From contig NZ_QWGR01000004.1 of NCBI RefSeq assembly GCF_003576475.1, positions 186,001 through 250,000 of the forward strand: a stretch of DNA of 64,000 nucleotides, read 5' to 3'. Positions within the stretch are counted from its first letter, which is position 1. Each line of letters opens with the position of its first letter. Positions 26,232-35,863 of this stretch are shown here, piece by piece. The DNA comes from Maribellus luteus (GTDB taxonomy: Bacteria > Bacteroidota > Bacteroidia > Bacteroidales > Prolixibacteraceae). Under the pieces are notes generated by a model that worked only from the letters and a program-made list of their open reading frames with translations, searched no databases and was not told where the DNA came from. Position numbers and translations under genes: made by a program.

Positions 26232-28613
26232 ATGAGAATAATTCAAGTTTTTATATACCTGCTTATTTTTCCTGTATGTTCCTGGGCACAAAAAGCAAGC
26301 TTAAGTGGTAGAGTGGTAGATGCCACCAGTAACGAACCGCTTCCGTTTGTAAATGTGGTGGTGGCCGGAACGGGTATTGGGACGGTTACCGATACCGAAG
26401 GTCGTTTTGTTTTGAAAGGTCTTGAGTCCGGATTTATTCGCGTTGAGGCGTCGTTTGTAGGATACCGGAAGGTAATTTCATCTGAAACAGAAGTTCGGCA
26501 GGCCGGTAATGCTTACATCGAAATTAAGATGGAAAAAAGCCGTGAGAACCTTGATGAGGTAACGGTTAAAGCTTCCCCTTTTCGGGTAACCATGGAGAGC
26601 CCCTTGTCGATGCGGACGATCGGAGTGGGAGAGATAGAGAAAAGCCCGGGCGCCAACCGCGATGTTTCGCGTATCATTCAATCGTTTCCAGGAGTTCAGT
26701 CTACGCCGGCATACCGCAACGATGTGATCATCCGGGGCGGCGGGCCTTCGGAAAGCCGCTTTTTCCTTGACGATGTGGAAATTCCCAACATCAACCATTT
26801 CTCCACACAAGGAGCTTCGGGGGGCCCGGTGGGCATTCTGAATGCTGATTTTATCCGGGAAGTGAACTATTACTCAGGTGCTTTCCCGGCCAATCGCGGC
26901 AATGCGTTAAGCGGGGTGCTGGAATTCAGGCAAATTGACGGCAACGAAGAGAAGATGCAGTTTCACGGAACGCTCGGTGCCTCGGAAGTGGCTGCTACGC
27001 TTGACGGGCCGCTGGGCGAGAAAACCAACTATGTTTTTTCGGTGCGCCGTTCGTATCTGCAATTGTTGTTCAGCGCTTTGAAACTGCCATTTCTGCCCAA
27101 TTTCACGGATATGCAGTTCAAGGTGCGCACCCGTTTCGATCAAAAAAATGAACTTACGCTGATCGGGCTGGGAGCTTACGATGTGAACAAGCTGAATCTG
27201 GATATCGAAGACCCGGATGAGGAACAGCAATACATTTTGAGCCAGTTGCCCGAGGACCGCCAGTGGAGTTACACTGTGGGTGCCGTCTACAAGCATTACC
27301 GCGACAATAGCTATCAGACTTTTGTGGTAAGCCGCAGTCAGTTGAAAAACCTGTCGGATAAGTACCTGGACAATGATAAAAGTACCGTAGATAACTGGAT
27401 TCTGGATTATGAATCGCAGGAAGTCGAGAATAAGATCAGGCTCGAGAATACTTCGCGCATGGATGGTTTTAAGCTGAATTTCGGGGCGGGGCTTGATGTG
27501 GTCAATTACCTGAACAACACAGTTTCAGGACGTTTTTACGAAGGAGAGTTGCAGCAGGTGAATTATGACACCGATCTTTCGTTGCTGAAGTATTCGCTGT
27601 TTTTTCAGCTCAGTAAAAATATTTTTGACGAGCGTTTGGCGCTTTCGCTGGGTGTTCGCTCCGATGCCAACAATTACTCAGCCAGCATGAACAACTTGTT
27701 GGAGCAGATTTCTCCGCGGTTTTCGGCTTCGTACAAACTGAACCCGCAATGGAGTCTTAATTTTAACACGGGGCGTTATTACCAGTTGCCGTCGTACACT
27801 TCGCTGGGTTTTAAACAGGACGATGTGCTGGTGAATAAGCAAAACAAGCTGAAATATATTTCGGTGGATCATTTGATTGGTGGGCTTGAATTTCGGCCCA
27901 AATCAACGGTTCAGCTTTCGGCCGAAGCATTCTGGAAAAACTATGCCGACTATCCTTTTTCGGTGAAAGACCAGATCAGCCTGGCGAACAAGGGAGCCGA
28001 TTATGGCGTGATTGGTGATGAGGAAGTTGTTTCAAGCTCTGAAGGAAGAGCTTACGGGGCGGAGTTTCAGGCACGAATTAATTCGAGCGAGGGCTTTAAT
28101 TTCAACCTTTCTTACACGCTGGTGCGCAGCGAGTTTAAAAACGGCAGCCAACAATATATTCCTTCAAGCTGGGACAGCCAGCATTTGCTGGTTTTGACCA
28201 CCACTAAAGATCTGAAAAAAGGCTGGAGCCTCGGAGCCCGGTGGCGGTACGTGGGAGCTTTGCCTTACACTCCGTGGGATCTGGATAAATCGTCGCTGGT
28301 GGAAGCCTGGAACCTGAGTGGCGGGCCCTACTACGATTTCTCGCGTCTCAACAGCGAGCGTCTGCCTGCTTTCCATCAGCTGGATGTACGGGTGGATAAA
28401 GCAATTTACGGAGAAAAGATCACAACCAAGTTTTACATCGACATTCAGAACCTGTATAATTTTCAGGCTAAAACCAACGATATTGTGGTGCGGGCAACCG
28501 ATGCCAGCGGCAACTATCTGCTGACCGACAACGGAACCCGCTATCAGCTAAACGTGATTGAAAACAAATCGGGAACGGTGCTTCCCACCATCGGTGTTAT
28601 CGTTTCGTTTTAA
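26232..28613 (+). CDS. TonB-dependent receptor with carboxypeptidase-like domain
   Basis: 793 residues: signal peptide ending CSWAQ, then a CarboxypepD_reg-like beta domain (ASLSGRVVDATSNEPLPFVN, TVTDTEGRFVLKGLE, VEASFVGYRKV), a plug (DVSRIIQSFPGVQS, YRNDVIIRGGGPSESRFF, FIREVNYYSGAFPANRGNAL) and a barrel ending in VLPTIGVIVSF. The plug wording (NRDVSRIIQSFPGV) is typical of Bacteroidota receptors not paired with SusD, and no SusD gene follows. Ligand unknown. It is monocistronic and followed at once by a repeat. Confidence 0.92.
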   Translation: MRIIQVFIYLLIFPVCSWAQKASLSGRVVDATSNEPLPFVNVVVAGTGIGTVTDTEGRFVLKGLESGFIRVEASFVGYRKVISSETEVRQAGNAYIEIKMEKSRENLDEVTVKASPFRVTMESPLSMRTIGVGEIEKSPGANRDVSRIIQSFPGVQSTPAYRNDVIIRGGGPSESRFFLDDVEIPNINHFSTQGASGGPVGILNADFIREVNYYSGAFPANRGNALSGVLEFRQIDGNEEKMQFHGTLGASEVAATLDGPLGEKTNYVFSVRRSYLQLLFSALKLPFLPNFTDMQFKVRTRFDQKNELTLIGLGAYDVNKLNLDIEDPDEEQQYILSQLPEDRQWSYTVGAVYKHYRDNSYQTFVVSRSQLKNLSDKYLDNDKSTVDNWILDYESQEVENKIRLENTSRMDGFKLNFGAGLDVVNYLNNTVSGRFYEGELQQVNYDTDLSLLKYSLFFQLSKNIFDERLALSLGVRSDANNYSASMNNLLEQISPRFSASYKLNPQWSLNFNTGRYYQLPSYTSLGFKQDDVLVNKQNKLKYISVDHLIGGLEFRPKSTVQLSAEAFWKNYADYPFSVKDQISLANKGADYGVIGDEEVVSSSEGRAYGAEFQARINSSEGFNFNLSYTLVRSEFKNGSQQYIPSSWDSQHLLVLTTTKDLKKGWSLGARWRYVGALPYTPWDLDKSSLVEAWNLSGGPYYDFSRLNSERLPAFHQLDVRVDKAIYGEKITTKFYIDIQNLYNFQAKTNDIVVRATDASGNYLLTDNGTRYQLNVIENKSGTVLPTIGVIVSF

Positions 28614-28614
28614 G

Positions 28615-28702
28615 CAAATAATTCCTCGTGGTTTGCCGCTGGGTTTCCTTATATTCTCCCCTGAAATTCAGGGGAGATGTCATTCGTCAGGTGACGGATG
28701 AC
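28615..28702. repeat. Dispersed repeat copy with two adjacent hairpins
   Basis: The block 28615-28676 matches 60205-60262 with few differences. It ends in a 10-bp hairpin with one-base loop (CTCCCCTGAA A TTCAGGGGAG, 28656-28676), followed by GTCATTCGTCA GG TGACGGATGAC (one mismatch, 28679-28702). It begins 2 bp past the receptor stop and may end transcription from both convergent genes. The rest of the gap to 28816 shows nothing else. Confidence 0.65.
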
Positions 28703-28816
28703 AGAGGGGTGAGATAAAGAAAATTCGGTTTTCAGTTTTTTGCTGAAATAAAGTTGGCGAAACCTGCCCGCCAGTATTCCTTGACTTGTCTCGTTAAGTA
28801 TTTTCTTTATGTTCGT

Positions 28817-29824
28817 TCAAAAAGCAGCCAGTTCAGCTATCCATCGCTCTTTTTCATGCTCGCTGAGAAAGCTGGCCTTAAAGCTGTTTTTAGCAAGCTT
28901 TAGTATTTCTTCTTTTGAGAGCTTCAGTGCTTCTGCTGTTTCCCGGAAATTTTGGTTGAGATAACCACCAAAGTAAGCCGGATCGTCAGAATTTACAGTT
29001 GCCATAATACCGGCATTGAGCAGTTTTTTTAGCGGATGATCCTTCAAATCGTCCACTACTTTCAGTTTTAAATTGGAAAGCGGACAAACCGTTAAAGGAG
29101 TCTGACGTTTGGCGAGTTCCTTCAGCAACTCCGGATCGTCGATGGAACGCACACCGTGGTCGATGCGTTCGGCGTGGAGTAAATTCAAACTGTCCCAAAT
29201 GTTTTGAGCCGGGCCTTCTTCGCCGGCATGCACCACTACCCGAAATCCTTCTTCGCGCACCATCCGAAAAACACGTTCAAATTTAGTGGGTGGATGACCC
29301 AGTTCGGAAGAATCGAGGCCAAACCCTGCAAAATAGTCGCGGAAGGGCAAACACTCCTTAAAGGTGGAAATGGCATCTTCTTCACTTAAATGTCGCAGGA
29401 AATTAGGGATCAGAAAACTGGTGATTCCCCATTGCTCGCGGGCGTCATCCAGCGCCTTTTGAATTCCGCTGACCACCGTTTTCAAAGCAACTCCCCGGTG
29501 TGTGTGGGTTTGCGGATCGAAAAACAGTTCGGTATGCACGATATTTTCTTGGCGGCAACGATTGAGGTAAGCCATGGTCAGGTCGTAAAAATCCTGTTCA
29601 TGCAGCAACACATCGGCTCCCTGGTAATAAATGTCGAGGAACTCTTGCAGGTTTTTAAACTCGTAAGCTTTCCGAAGTGCTTCAACGCCTGCGTATTTTA
29701 GCGGAATATTGTTTCGTTCTGCCAAAGCAAAGATTAACTCCGGTTCAAAGGTTCCTTCAATGTGTAAATGTAATTCGGCTTTTGGAATAGCCTGGATAAG
29801 GGCTGTTAAATTTTCTGTCGGCAT
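28817..29824 (-). CDS. add: Adenosine/adenine deaminase
   Basis: 335 residues from the ATG at 29824, where [25 protein letters not shown] begins. Zinc amidohydrolase fold: HLHIEGT (metal HxH), VVHAGEEGP (metal His and Glu), RIDHG (catalytic His) and NSDDPAYFG (metal Asp). The wording [22 protein letters not shown] and [13 protein letters not shown] is closer to the bacterial/fungal adenine deaminase branch (Aah1-like) than to classical adenosine deaminase, so adenine to hypoxanthine is the more likely reaction. Purine salvage. Stands alone. Confidence 0.9.
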   Translation of the reverse strand: MPTENLTALIQAIPKAELHLHIEGTFEPELIFALAERNNIPLKYAGVEALRKAYEFKNLQEFLDIYYQGADVLLHEQDFYDLTMAYLNRCRQENIVHTELFFDPQTHTHRGVALKTVVSGIQKALDDAREQWGITSFLIPNFLRHLSEEDAISTFKECLPFRDYFAGFGLDSSELGHPPTKFERVFRMVREEGFRVVVHAGEEGPAQNIWDSLNLLHAERIDHGVRSIDDPELLKELAKRQTPLTVCPLSNLKLKVVDDLKDHPLKKLLNAGIMATVNSDDPAYFGGYLNQNFRETAEALKLSKEEILKLAKNSFKASFLSEHEKERWIAELAAF

Positions 29825-29925
29825 TGCTCTTTCTTTTGATAAAGATAGAAAACACCCGGATAATACCAATTGTTTTTGAATGTCCGCCTTCAGCAAAACA
29901 ATGCAATTATCCCAAAATAAAGGGA

Positions 29926-30921
29926 TTAGTGTTGAATTTCGCGGCCATACTTTCCGGCCACCACGCCGATGTAAAACAACTGAAAAGCATGGTAAATCAT
30001 GACGGGAACGAGGAAAAGACTACCCAAGGTACTTCCGGCAAAAAGAACACCCACCATCACCGAGCCGTGAACGAGCGATTTTTTGGACCCGCAAAAAAGA
30101 ACGGTAATGCGGTCTTCCCGGTTCAGATGTAAGCGGCGGGTAAGGTATTTGGTGGCTTCAAAAACCACAAAGAAAAGGGCGATAACACCGGCCGACAACA
30201 GTAAGAGCGAATGCACGGGAATGCTGGTAAAAATGCCGTTGGTGAACGAATCGCCAAAACTGCGGTAAACAATGGCAAGAATCACCGATTTGTCGAACCA
30301 GCTGATGCGTTTTCGGTTGCGAATGGCCCAGTTTCCCCAGTAACGATGCAGGATAAGCCCCACAATAACCGGAACCAGCACTTGCAAAGTAAGATCGCGA
30401 ATTACGGGGCCAAACGAAAAAGAGCCGGCTTGCTGATCCAGAAAAAGCCCCATCCACGCAGGCGTAAGAATGATGCCGATTACCCCCGAAATACTGGCGT
30501 TAAAGATGGCGGCCGGAATATTTCCCCCTGCAATGGAAACCATCACTACCGACGAGGAAACGGTGCTGGGCAAGGCTGCCAGAAAGAAAACGGAAAGCCA
30601 CAGAATTTCCTGGTCGCTTCCCCTGAAAAGCGGGTAAAACAATAGCAGTAAAAACGGGAATAGAAGGAAAGTAATGCTTTGTATAACAAGGTGAAGCCTC
30701 CAGTTTCCGAGATCGTGCTTTAAGCGTGCCGGATCAAGTTTTAGCCCGTAGAAAAAGAAAAGCAGCGTGATGCCGTATTTGATAAGCTGACGAAGTTCGA
30801 TAACACTTCCTTCGGCACCGATTCCCGGGAAAATGCGGGCCAGCAAAATCATCAAAAGGATTCCGGCAATAAACGGATCGGGAATGACCGTGCTGATAAT
30901 TCGCCTGATTCTACCTGACAT
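29926..30921 (-). CDS. Bile acid:sodium symporter-like (SBF-like) transporter
   Basis: 331 residues from the ATG at 30921 ([20 protein letters not shown]); the frame extends to 30969 but the added part is not membrane-like. About ten helices with the SBF-like (YfeH-type) pattern: [41 protein letters not shown] and [20 protein letters not shown], the last being the conserved glycine-rich substrate region. Members move organic anions with Na+; substrate unknown. Probably monocistronic. Confidence 0.88.
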   Translation of the reverse strand: MSGRIRRIISTVIPDPFIAGILLMILLARIFPGIGAEGSVIELRQLIKYGITLLFFFYGLKLDPARLKHDLGNWRLHLVIQSITFLLFPFLLLLFYPLFRGSDQEILWLSVFFLAALPSTVSSSVVMVSIAGGNIPAAIFNASISGVIGIILTPAWMGLFLDQQAGSFSFGPVIRDLTLQVLVPVIVGLILHRYWGNWAIRNRKRISWFDKSVILAIVYRSFGDSFTNGIFTSIPVHSLLLLSAGVIALFFVVFEATKYLTRRLHLNREDRITVLFCGSKKSLVHGSVMVGVLFAGSTLGSLFLVPVMIYHAFQLFYIGVVAGKYGREIQH

Positions 30922-31007
30922 GTTCACTTTTACTTTCCGGTAAAGATGCAGATTTTCCCGAAGATCCAACTTTTATCTCCTGTTAAATGGCCTGAAACGA
31001 CGGTAGC

Positions 31008-32117
31008 TTAAAATATCTTTTTGAATACCGGAAGTTGTTTGATCAACCAGGCGGTGAGAAAAGTGAGCAGCAAAGCCAAAGGTGCCAGAACCAGAAATTT
31101 AAGGTACGGAGGAATGGAAAGTGGCAGAAAAACAGCACTTAATGCCACAATCAGAGGCGCATGAAAAACAAATACTCCGTAAGCACTTTCCGACAAGTGA
31201 CGGGCGAATTTTGTTTGGGCATTCAGCCGGTCTTTAAAAATTCCCAGTAAACCCATGATCAACGAAAAACCCACCAATTGTTCCCACAAAGCATACGAAA
31301 AGGATTGATAGGTAAGGCCACCCATAAAAGGATCAAGTCCGGAACTTATGGCTTTGCCGCCTATAAATACCGCCGGAAAGCCAATGAAAATAAGGGCTTG
31401 TGCAAAAAGGAACCACTGCATTCCCATTTTCCGGTTAAAATGTTCCAGCCAGTTGTTTTGCCAGGCGATGGTTCCAAACGCAAACAGCACAATGTACTGT
31501 ACAAAGAAGGGAAACTGAAAATTGGTAAAACTCCAGCTCCAGCCAACGGGCAGCCAAATACGGATGATAAACTGTGCGATTCCGGTTAAAAGAGCTGTGA
31601 CGATGATTTTTTTTGTTCCGGGAAAAGGGAGGCGGATTTTTAGCGGAGTCATTCTGATGATAAGATAAACAGCGGTGAAAATCAACAATGCTTCCACAAA
31701 CCACATGGGGCCAAAACCAAAGGCACGTCCCGAAAGAATATGTTCGAGCAAACCAGGCTCCTGCTTACGGATATAGTGGTTGGCAATAAAATTGGTCAGC
31801 GGATTCAGAATAAAAAAGAAAAGTACGGTTGGAACTCCCAGGCGGATCAGCCGGTCGGAAACAAAACGCCCGGTGCCTTTGCGTTGGAGCGACGGGACCA
31901 TGAAAAATGCAGAGATAAAAAAGAACATCCCCATAAAAAAGGCCTGGTTCGAAGCCACAAACATCGACAGGGGAATGATCTCCGGAAGTCCGGCTTCTGC
32001 TTCGTTGTAATACCACCCGCCGGGAGCTCCGTAGGTAATGGCAAAATGGTGGAGAACCACCAGGCTAATCAGAAAAATACGGAGGTTATCGATGTAGTAA
32101 AGGCGCTTACCGGTCAT
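31008..32117 (-). CDS. Acyltransferase family 3 membrane protein
   Basis: 369 residues, about ten membrane helices. Starts RLYYIDNLRIFLISLVVLHH, containing the conserved R/D of the family and the His that is thought to be catalytic, then FFFISAFFMVPSL and RFVSDRLIRLGVPTVLFF. Acyltransferase_3 enzymes O-acetylate or otherwise acylate sugars or lipids at the membrane. No neighbour hints at the acceptor. Probably its own transcript, 86 bp ahead of the SBF-like gene start. Confidence 0.88.
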   Translation of the reverse strand: MTGKRLYYIDNLRIFLISLVVLHHFAITYGAPGGWYYNEAEAGLPEIIPLSMFVASNQAFFMGMFFFISAFFMVPSLQRKGTGRFVSDRLIRLGVPTVLFFFILNPLTNFIANHYIRKQEPGLLEHILSGRAFGFGPMWFVEALLIFTAVYLIIRMTPLKIRLPFPGTKKIIVTALLTGIAQFIIRIWLPVGWSWSFTNFQFPFFVQYIVLFAFGTIAWQNNWLEHFNRKMGMQWFLFAQALIFIGFPAVFIGGKAISSGLDPFMGGLTYQSFSYALWEQLVGFSLIMGLLGIFKDRLNAQTKFARHLSESAYGVFVFHAPLIVALSAVFLPLSIPPYLKFLVLAPLALLLTFLTAWLIKQLPVFKKIF

Positions 32118-32220
32118 TTGCGGTTATGATTTTAAGTGGTTTAAAGGTATAAAAAAGTGAATATTTTTTTGCAAAAGCCCGGGCTCGGTTTGGATTCATT
32201 GATTCCGGCGTTTCTGCCCG

Positions 32221-32733
32221 CTACTTTTTTAATGCGTGAATATGGGCGTTTACCGGAGTGGCAGCCACAATGGTTTGCAACACCACACAATAGCGTTCGG
32301 TGAGTTTCAGCAATGTTTGTTTTGTTTCTTCGCCGGCATCGCAATCGAGTTCAAAATACAAGCGAATGTTTTGAAAGCCAACCGGAACTTCTTTCGAAAC
32401 GCCCAGTGTTCCTTTAAAATCAAGGTCTCCCTCGGCTCGCACTTTTCCTTCTTTGATGGTGATTCCGATGGAAGTGGCCACCGCGTTAAGCGTAACTCCG
32501 GCGCAGGCTACCAGTGCTTCGAGCAGCAGGTCGCCCGAACAAAGCATGGTTCCGTCGCCACCGGATGCCGGATGCAGGCCTGCCTGGGTAAGTGCCCGCC
32601 CGGTATCTACTTTGCACGAAATGCCTTCGCCCAGTTTCCCGGAGGCATGCAAGGTGATCACGGCGGATTGCGGATCGTCGCTGTACTTTTTCTTGAGCGG
32701 TGCCTGCAGAGCTTTGAGATCTTCTGTTTTCAT
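32221..32733 (-). CDS. OsmC family protein
   Basis: 170 residues. OsmC fold with the conserved pair of cysteines in LVACAGVTLNAVA and TERYCVVLQTIV. Longer than the protein at 6338 by an N-terminal extension, and the GDGTMLCSGDLLLEAL stretch adds an extra Cys. Likely a thiol peroxidase for organic hydroperoxides or a relative of unknown chemistry. Separated from the upstream lipoprotein gene by a terminator. Confidence 0.87.
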   Translation of the reverse strand: MKTEDLKALQAPLKKKYSDDPQSAVITLHASGKLGEGISCKVDTGRALTQAGLHPASGGDGTMLCSGDLLLEALVACAGVTLNAVATSIGITIKEGKVRAEGDLDFKGTLGVSKEVPVGFQNIRLYFELDCDAGEETKQTLLKLTERYCVVLQTIVAATPVNAHIHALKK

Positions 32734-32746
32734 AGTATGATGTATA

Positions 32747-32767
32747 AAAGGAGGCTTAGCCTCCTTT
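32747..32767 (-). terminator. Rho-independent terminator of the lipoprotein gene
   Basis: 9-bp arms AAAGGAGGC and GCCTCCTTT, 3-nt loop, with TTTTAT following on the minus strand, 16 bp past the stop at 32784. Confidence 0.82.
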
Positions 32768-32783
32768 CCTCATACGCAATTTA

Positions 32784-33257
32784 TTATTTCTGGTTTTCCG
32801 GTGGACAAACCGTCATTTCGGGTACTACGTCCCAGGTGGTCCAGTCAACATAGCCGGAACCGATGTAATGGCTGCCGTCCTCTCCCATAATATTCCAACG
32901 AACCGAATAGGTGGGATCCATCCCTTCTTCAAACAATATTTTGTCTGATTCGCGAATGGTGAGCACTTCTCCGTTGGCACTGGTTAAGGTACCGCTAAAA
33001 TTGATGAGGATCCACTGGCGCACACCGTTTTTGTAATGTACCCGCCAGTGCGCACTGATGTATCCACTTACATAATCCACGATTTCGCCCTCGCAAAAAA
33101 GAGGAGTAAAATAGGAGTCGTCGGTGAATTTGGCCTGGTAGGTTTTGGTTTCAGCCGATTTTAATACAGCATCAGCTTCGTTTTCGTACATGTCTTCTTT
33201 GGTACATCCCATCATTAGAAGGGATAGCCCCCATACAATAAACGCAATTTTTTTCAT
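32784..33257 (-). CDS. Hypothetical lipoprotein
   Basis: 157 residues with signal MKKIAFIVWGLSLLMMGC (Cys at 18). The mature part is beta-rich (YVSGYISAHWRVHYKNGVRQ, INFSGTLTSANGEVLTI, YSVRWNIMGEDGSHYIGSGY). No family recognised. Own terminator downstream. Confidence 0.82.
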   Translation of the reverse strand: MKKIAFIVWGLSLLMMGCTKEDMYENEADAVLKSAETKTYQAKFTDDSYFTPLFCEGEIVDYVSGYISAHWRVHYKNGVRQWILINFSGTLTSANGEVLTIRESDKILFEEGMDPTYSVRWNIMGEDGSHYIGSGYVDWTTWDVVPEMTVCPPENQK

Positions 33258-33347
33258 GATTCATTTTTTAGAGTTAGAAGAACAAGTTAGGAAGACGGCG
33301 TACATGCGACTTAGCAGTTTTGATGCATTGTTTTACAATTTTGCAGC

Positions 33348-33485
33348 ATGAACAGAAACGCCAATGAATTTTTGGTGTTTACCGCGGGGGCTAAAAAAAG
33401 AACTTGTTGGATGGATGGTTTGCTGTGCGATTGTGGACACTTGTATAACCAAATCCCGGGCATTCACGTACACTCCACGTCTTGA
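33348..33485 (+). CDS. Possible small Cys-rich protein (45 aa)
   Basis: ATG at 33348 opens a 45-codon frame: MNRNANEFLVFTAGAKKRTC, then WMDGLLCDCGHLYNQIPGIH, ending VHSTS. The CDCGH core and position in an otherwise empty gap, in the same direction as the DUF2085 gene, make it possible, but there is no independent coding evidence. Confidence 0.25.
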   Translation: MNRNANEFLVFTAGAKKRTCWMDGLLCDCGHLYNQIPGIHVHSTS

Positions 33486-33520
33486 GCTCCAGATCAGGCA
33501 AAAGAACTTAACTCGTTTAT

Positions 33521-34102
33521 ATGAAGCTCTTAACAACACTCGATTCATTTTCCGGAAGCCTGTTTAGCTATGTCTGTCACCAGGATAGTTCGATTTTGGT
33601 GGATATCCAGGGGAAAACGCTCATGTTGTGTCCCCGTTGTACAGGGCTGCAGGCCGGATTTTTTGCAAGCGTACTGATCCTATTTCTGATTTCGGACCGG
33701 AAAAGCCTGAAAGCGGGACGCGCTTTTAAATGGCTGGTGGTTGGGGCTTTGGTGTTTTTGTTCTCAGAATGGATGCTGGCACAACTGGGGATTATTCATT
33801 CAGGAACAGCCAGCCGGTTTTTGAGCGGACTGGCGGGCGGTGTAGCACTTTCGTTGCTGGCCTTTGCATACCGGAATCAGTTTGCTGGCCGTGGCAGCCG
33901 GTCGCGATCTCAATTTTACCAACTATTCTCGATGATAGTCATAAGCCTGTTACTTGGCTTGCTCTTGTTTCAATCCGACCTCTGGATTGTTGTAACACTC
34001 TTTTTGGCAGTGGCGGTTGTGACCAATGTGTTGTTTGTGCTGCAAACCGCCATTCTTCGTGTGTATTCTCTGTTGGTCAAACCAAAAAACAAGACTTTAT
34101 GA
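33521..34102 (+). CDS. DUF2085 family membrane protein
   Basis: 193 residues. The N-terminus has the DUF2085 signature: FSYVCHQDSS and LCPRCTGLQAGFFASVLILF (paired CH..C..C residues that could bind a metal), followed by four or five membrane helices. Function of the family is unknown. Its TGA overlaps the ATG of the next gene (ATGA), so the two are translationally coupled. Confidence 0.82.
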   Translation: MKLLTTLDSFSGSLFSYVCHQDSSILVDIQGKTLMLCPRCTGLQAGFFASVLILFLISDRKSLKAGRAFKWLVVGALVFLFSEWMLAQLGIIHSGTASRFLSGLAGGVALSLLAFAYRNQFAGRGSRSRSQFYQLFSMIVISLLLGLLLFQSDLWIVVTLFLAVAVVTNVLFVLQTAILRVYSLLVKPKNKTL

Positions 34103-34806
34103 AAAATTTGTATCGTTTAAACCGGATGGATGTGGCCTTTATCGTGGGGGCCGGCCTGTTCTTTTTTAGTTGTATTGCAACCACCCTGCAAACAGCACGT
34201 ACCAAAGCGCCCGGACAGGTGGAATTGAGCGCCGGGTATTTACAGTCGCGTGGGACCGATGATACCGAGGAGGACGTTCCCGTTCAGCTGATTGGCATGA
34301 ATGCCCGGGTGGGAGTATGGGAAAACCTGGATGTTGGCCTGGAGCATACCCTGGACCTCACAAAAGACAATGATGCTTATTTCAATACCATTTGGGGAGA
34401 TGTAAAATACCAGATTTCCAACCACAGTAACCAGGACAAAAAACTTACTTTTTCTTCAGGGCTGCTCAAGGGATATGTATACAACGGAGATGTGTCGGTG
34501 CACATCACCACTTTGCCGCTGTACTTTAGTGTGCCGGTAAACAACCGGGCTACGCCAACTTTTATGTATCGGTACGGATTGATCAGCGATGGATTCTTCC
34601 CTGATTCCGACAGTTTTGAGGACCCGCGCCATACCTTTATGCTGGGAATTGAATATGCCCTGAAAGATCCGGATGCTGCGAAATGGCTACCCAAATTTGC
34701 TGCATCTATCGGAACCATGCAATCGTTTCAGGACGGCGACTCGGGTGCTTTCCTCTTTAACTTTGGATTTAAGCTGGATTCCCCGTTTGGGCAGCGGCAA
34801 AAGTAG
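34099..34806 (+). CDS. Hypothetical lipoprotein, probable barrel-like
   Basis: 235 residues from the ATG at 34099 that overlaps the previous stop; the same frame is open much further upstream but only inside the DUF2085 gene. N-terminal hydrophobic stretch with lipobox-like FFFSC, then many amphipathic strands (PGQVELSAGYLQSRG, LDVGLEHTLDLTKD, KLTFSSGLLKGYVYNG, PTFMYRYGLISDGFF, GAFLFNFGFKLDSPFGQ). Looks like an outer-membrane barrel or barrel-associated protein. Function unknown. Confidence 0.8.
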   Translation: MKNLYRLNRMDVAFIVGAGLFFFSCIATTLQTARTKAPGQVELSAGYLQSRGTDDTEEDVPVQLIGMNARVGVWENLDVGLEHTLDLTKDNDAYFNTIWGDVKYQISNHSNQDKKLTFSSGLLKGYVYNGDVSVHITTLPLYFSVPVNNRATPTFMYRYGLISDGFFPDSDSFEDPRHTFMLGIEYALKDPDAAKWLPKFAASIGTMQSFQDGDSGAFLFNFGFKLDSPFGQRQK

Positions 34807-34933
34807 CACAGGTTGGTACGCAGGATATGCAGTCAACCGAAACGCCGGCTGCAAAAGATGCGCCCGTTTCAGGAAAGTAAAGTACATCCGGGAAATTCAC
34901 GGGAAAATAACGTTCGGGGGTTAGGGCCGGTTT

Positions 34934-35374
34934 TTAGGCCGGCTGAATGTTGCCGGCATTCCATCCCCGGGTCCCTTTTATCAGTTCGAAAGTTACCATG
35001 GCTCCCTCGCGGATTTCAGGATAGGCTTCCGAAATGTGAAAGAAATATTTTTCGGTACTGGCAGTGTCTTTGATAAAACCGTAGCCTTTGTCGGCTTTAA
35101 AATGCTCTACACGCCCGGTCAGCGGAACATCCTCTACCTCTTCTTTCTTAGGTGTCGACACTGCAATGTCTTCTGCTTTGATTTCTTCCTTTTTTTCGTC
35201 GGTTGGCATTTCAGTCGTAATCACGCCGTTTTCATCTACATACGCGATCATATCGTCCAGAGAGCTACCACCGGCATTGGCTTTGCGCTCTTCCTTACGT
35301 TTCAGCTTCTCTTTTCTTTTTTGCTCTCTTTTCTTTTCTAATTCTCTTTTGTTATACGAAATTGATCTAGCCAT
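34934..35374 (-). CDS. Cold-shock-domain protein with basic coiled N-terminus
   Basis: 146 residues. The N-terminal half is a highly charged helix (KRELEKKREQKRKEKLKRKE) then a linker; the C-terminal about 65 residues are a cold-shock domain (GRVEHFKADKGYGFIKD, KYFFHISEA, GAMVTFELIKGTRGWNAGNI). RNP1-like KGYGFI and RNP2-like YFFHIS are both present, so it should bind single-stranded RNA or DNA. Such tailed CSD proteins act as RNA chaperones. The leader on the minus strand is long and structured (see next entry). Confidence 0.9.
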   Translation of the reverse strand: MARSISYNKRELEKKREQKRKEKLKRKEERKANAGGSSLDDMIAYVDENGVITTEMPTDEKKEEIKAEDIAVSTPKKEEVEDVPLTGRVEHFKADKGYGFIKDTASTEKYFFHISEAYPEIREGAMVTFELIKGTRGWNAGNIQPA

Positions 35375-35462
35375 TCACTTGTATTTTATGTATTCTTTTT
35401 CTCTCTCAAGGTATTTTGCTGTAGGTGCACGACACGTATTTCACGGTATGCTTTTTTTGATG

Positions 35463-35502
35463 CCGGTCAGGCAGGTGCGCTCCTGTTGCGCAGCATGACC
35501 GG
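35463..35502 (-). promoter_or_regulatory. Strong hairpin in the cold-shock gene leader
   Basis: Outer arms CCGGTCA and TGACCGG with an inner GTGCGC/GCGCAG stem, about 90 bp ahead of the cold-shock-domain gene start. Cold-shock genes often have long folded leaders; whether this is transcribed is not known. A second stem (TCCGCC/GGCGGA) lies near 35590-35610. Confidence 0.35.
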
Positions 35503-35729
35503 TGTACTGCTATTTGGTATACTCCCGGGTTTCAGGCGCTTTGTCTAAACAAGAAAAAGATTTTTGAAGACAATTTTAGCGTTCAGAATATCCGCCAACA
35601 AAAGGCGGACAAAACACTGCGGAGTATCACTCAACAAAATACCAGGTTGCCTGGCTTTCAAAGGTAATAAATTATTCCGACGATTGCCATTTTACGGCAA
35701 CAAGGCAGTACTCCCCAAAACATAACCAA

Positions 35730-35820
35730 ATGAGTTCCAATTACGTAGTCCATTGTGTTTCTCTCTGATTACCATTATGAATGAGTAGAAGCATGGAACT
35801 CATAAGCCATAGTGGTAATC
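35730..35820 (+). promoter_or_regulatory. Interleaved inverted repeats (pseudoknot topology) before 35864
   Basis: Stem 1: ATGAGTTCCA (35730-35739) with TGGAACTCAT (35794-35803), 10 perfect pairs. Stem 2: GATTACCATTATG (35767-35779) with CATAGTGGTAATC (35808-35820), 13 pairs including one G-U. Order is 1-2-1'-2', so they interlock. A further small hairpin CCGTC GGTT GACGG follows at 35823-35836. All lie within 135 bp of the next start codon. The remaining gap back to 35503 shows no gene. Confidence 0.45.
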
Positions 35821-35863
35821 AACCGTCGGTTGACGGACCTTTAAAAACTAAAAAATTTAACAG

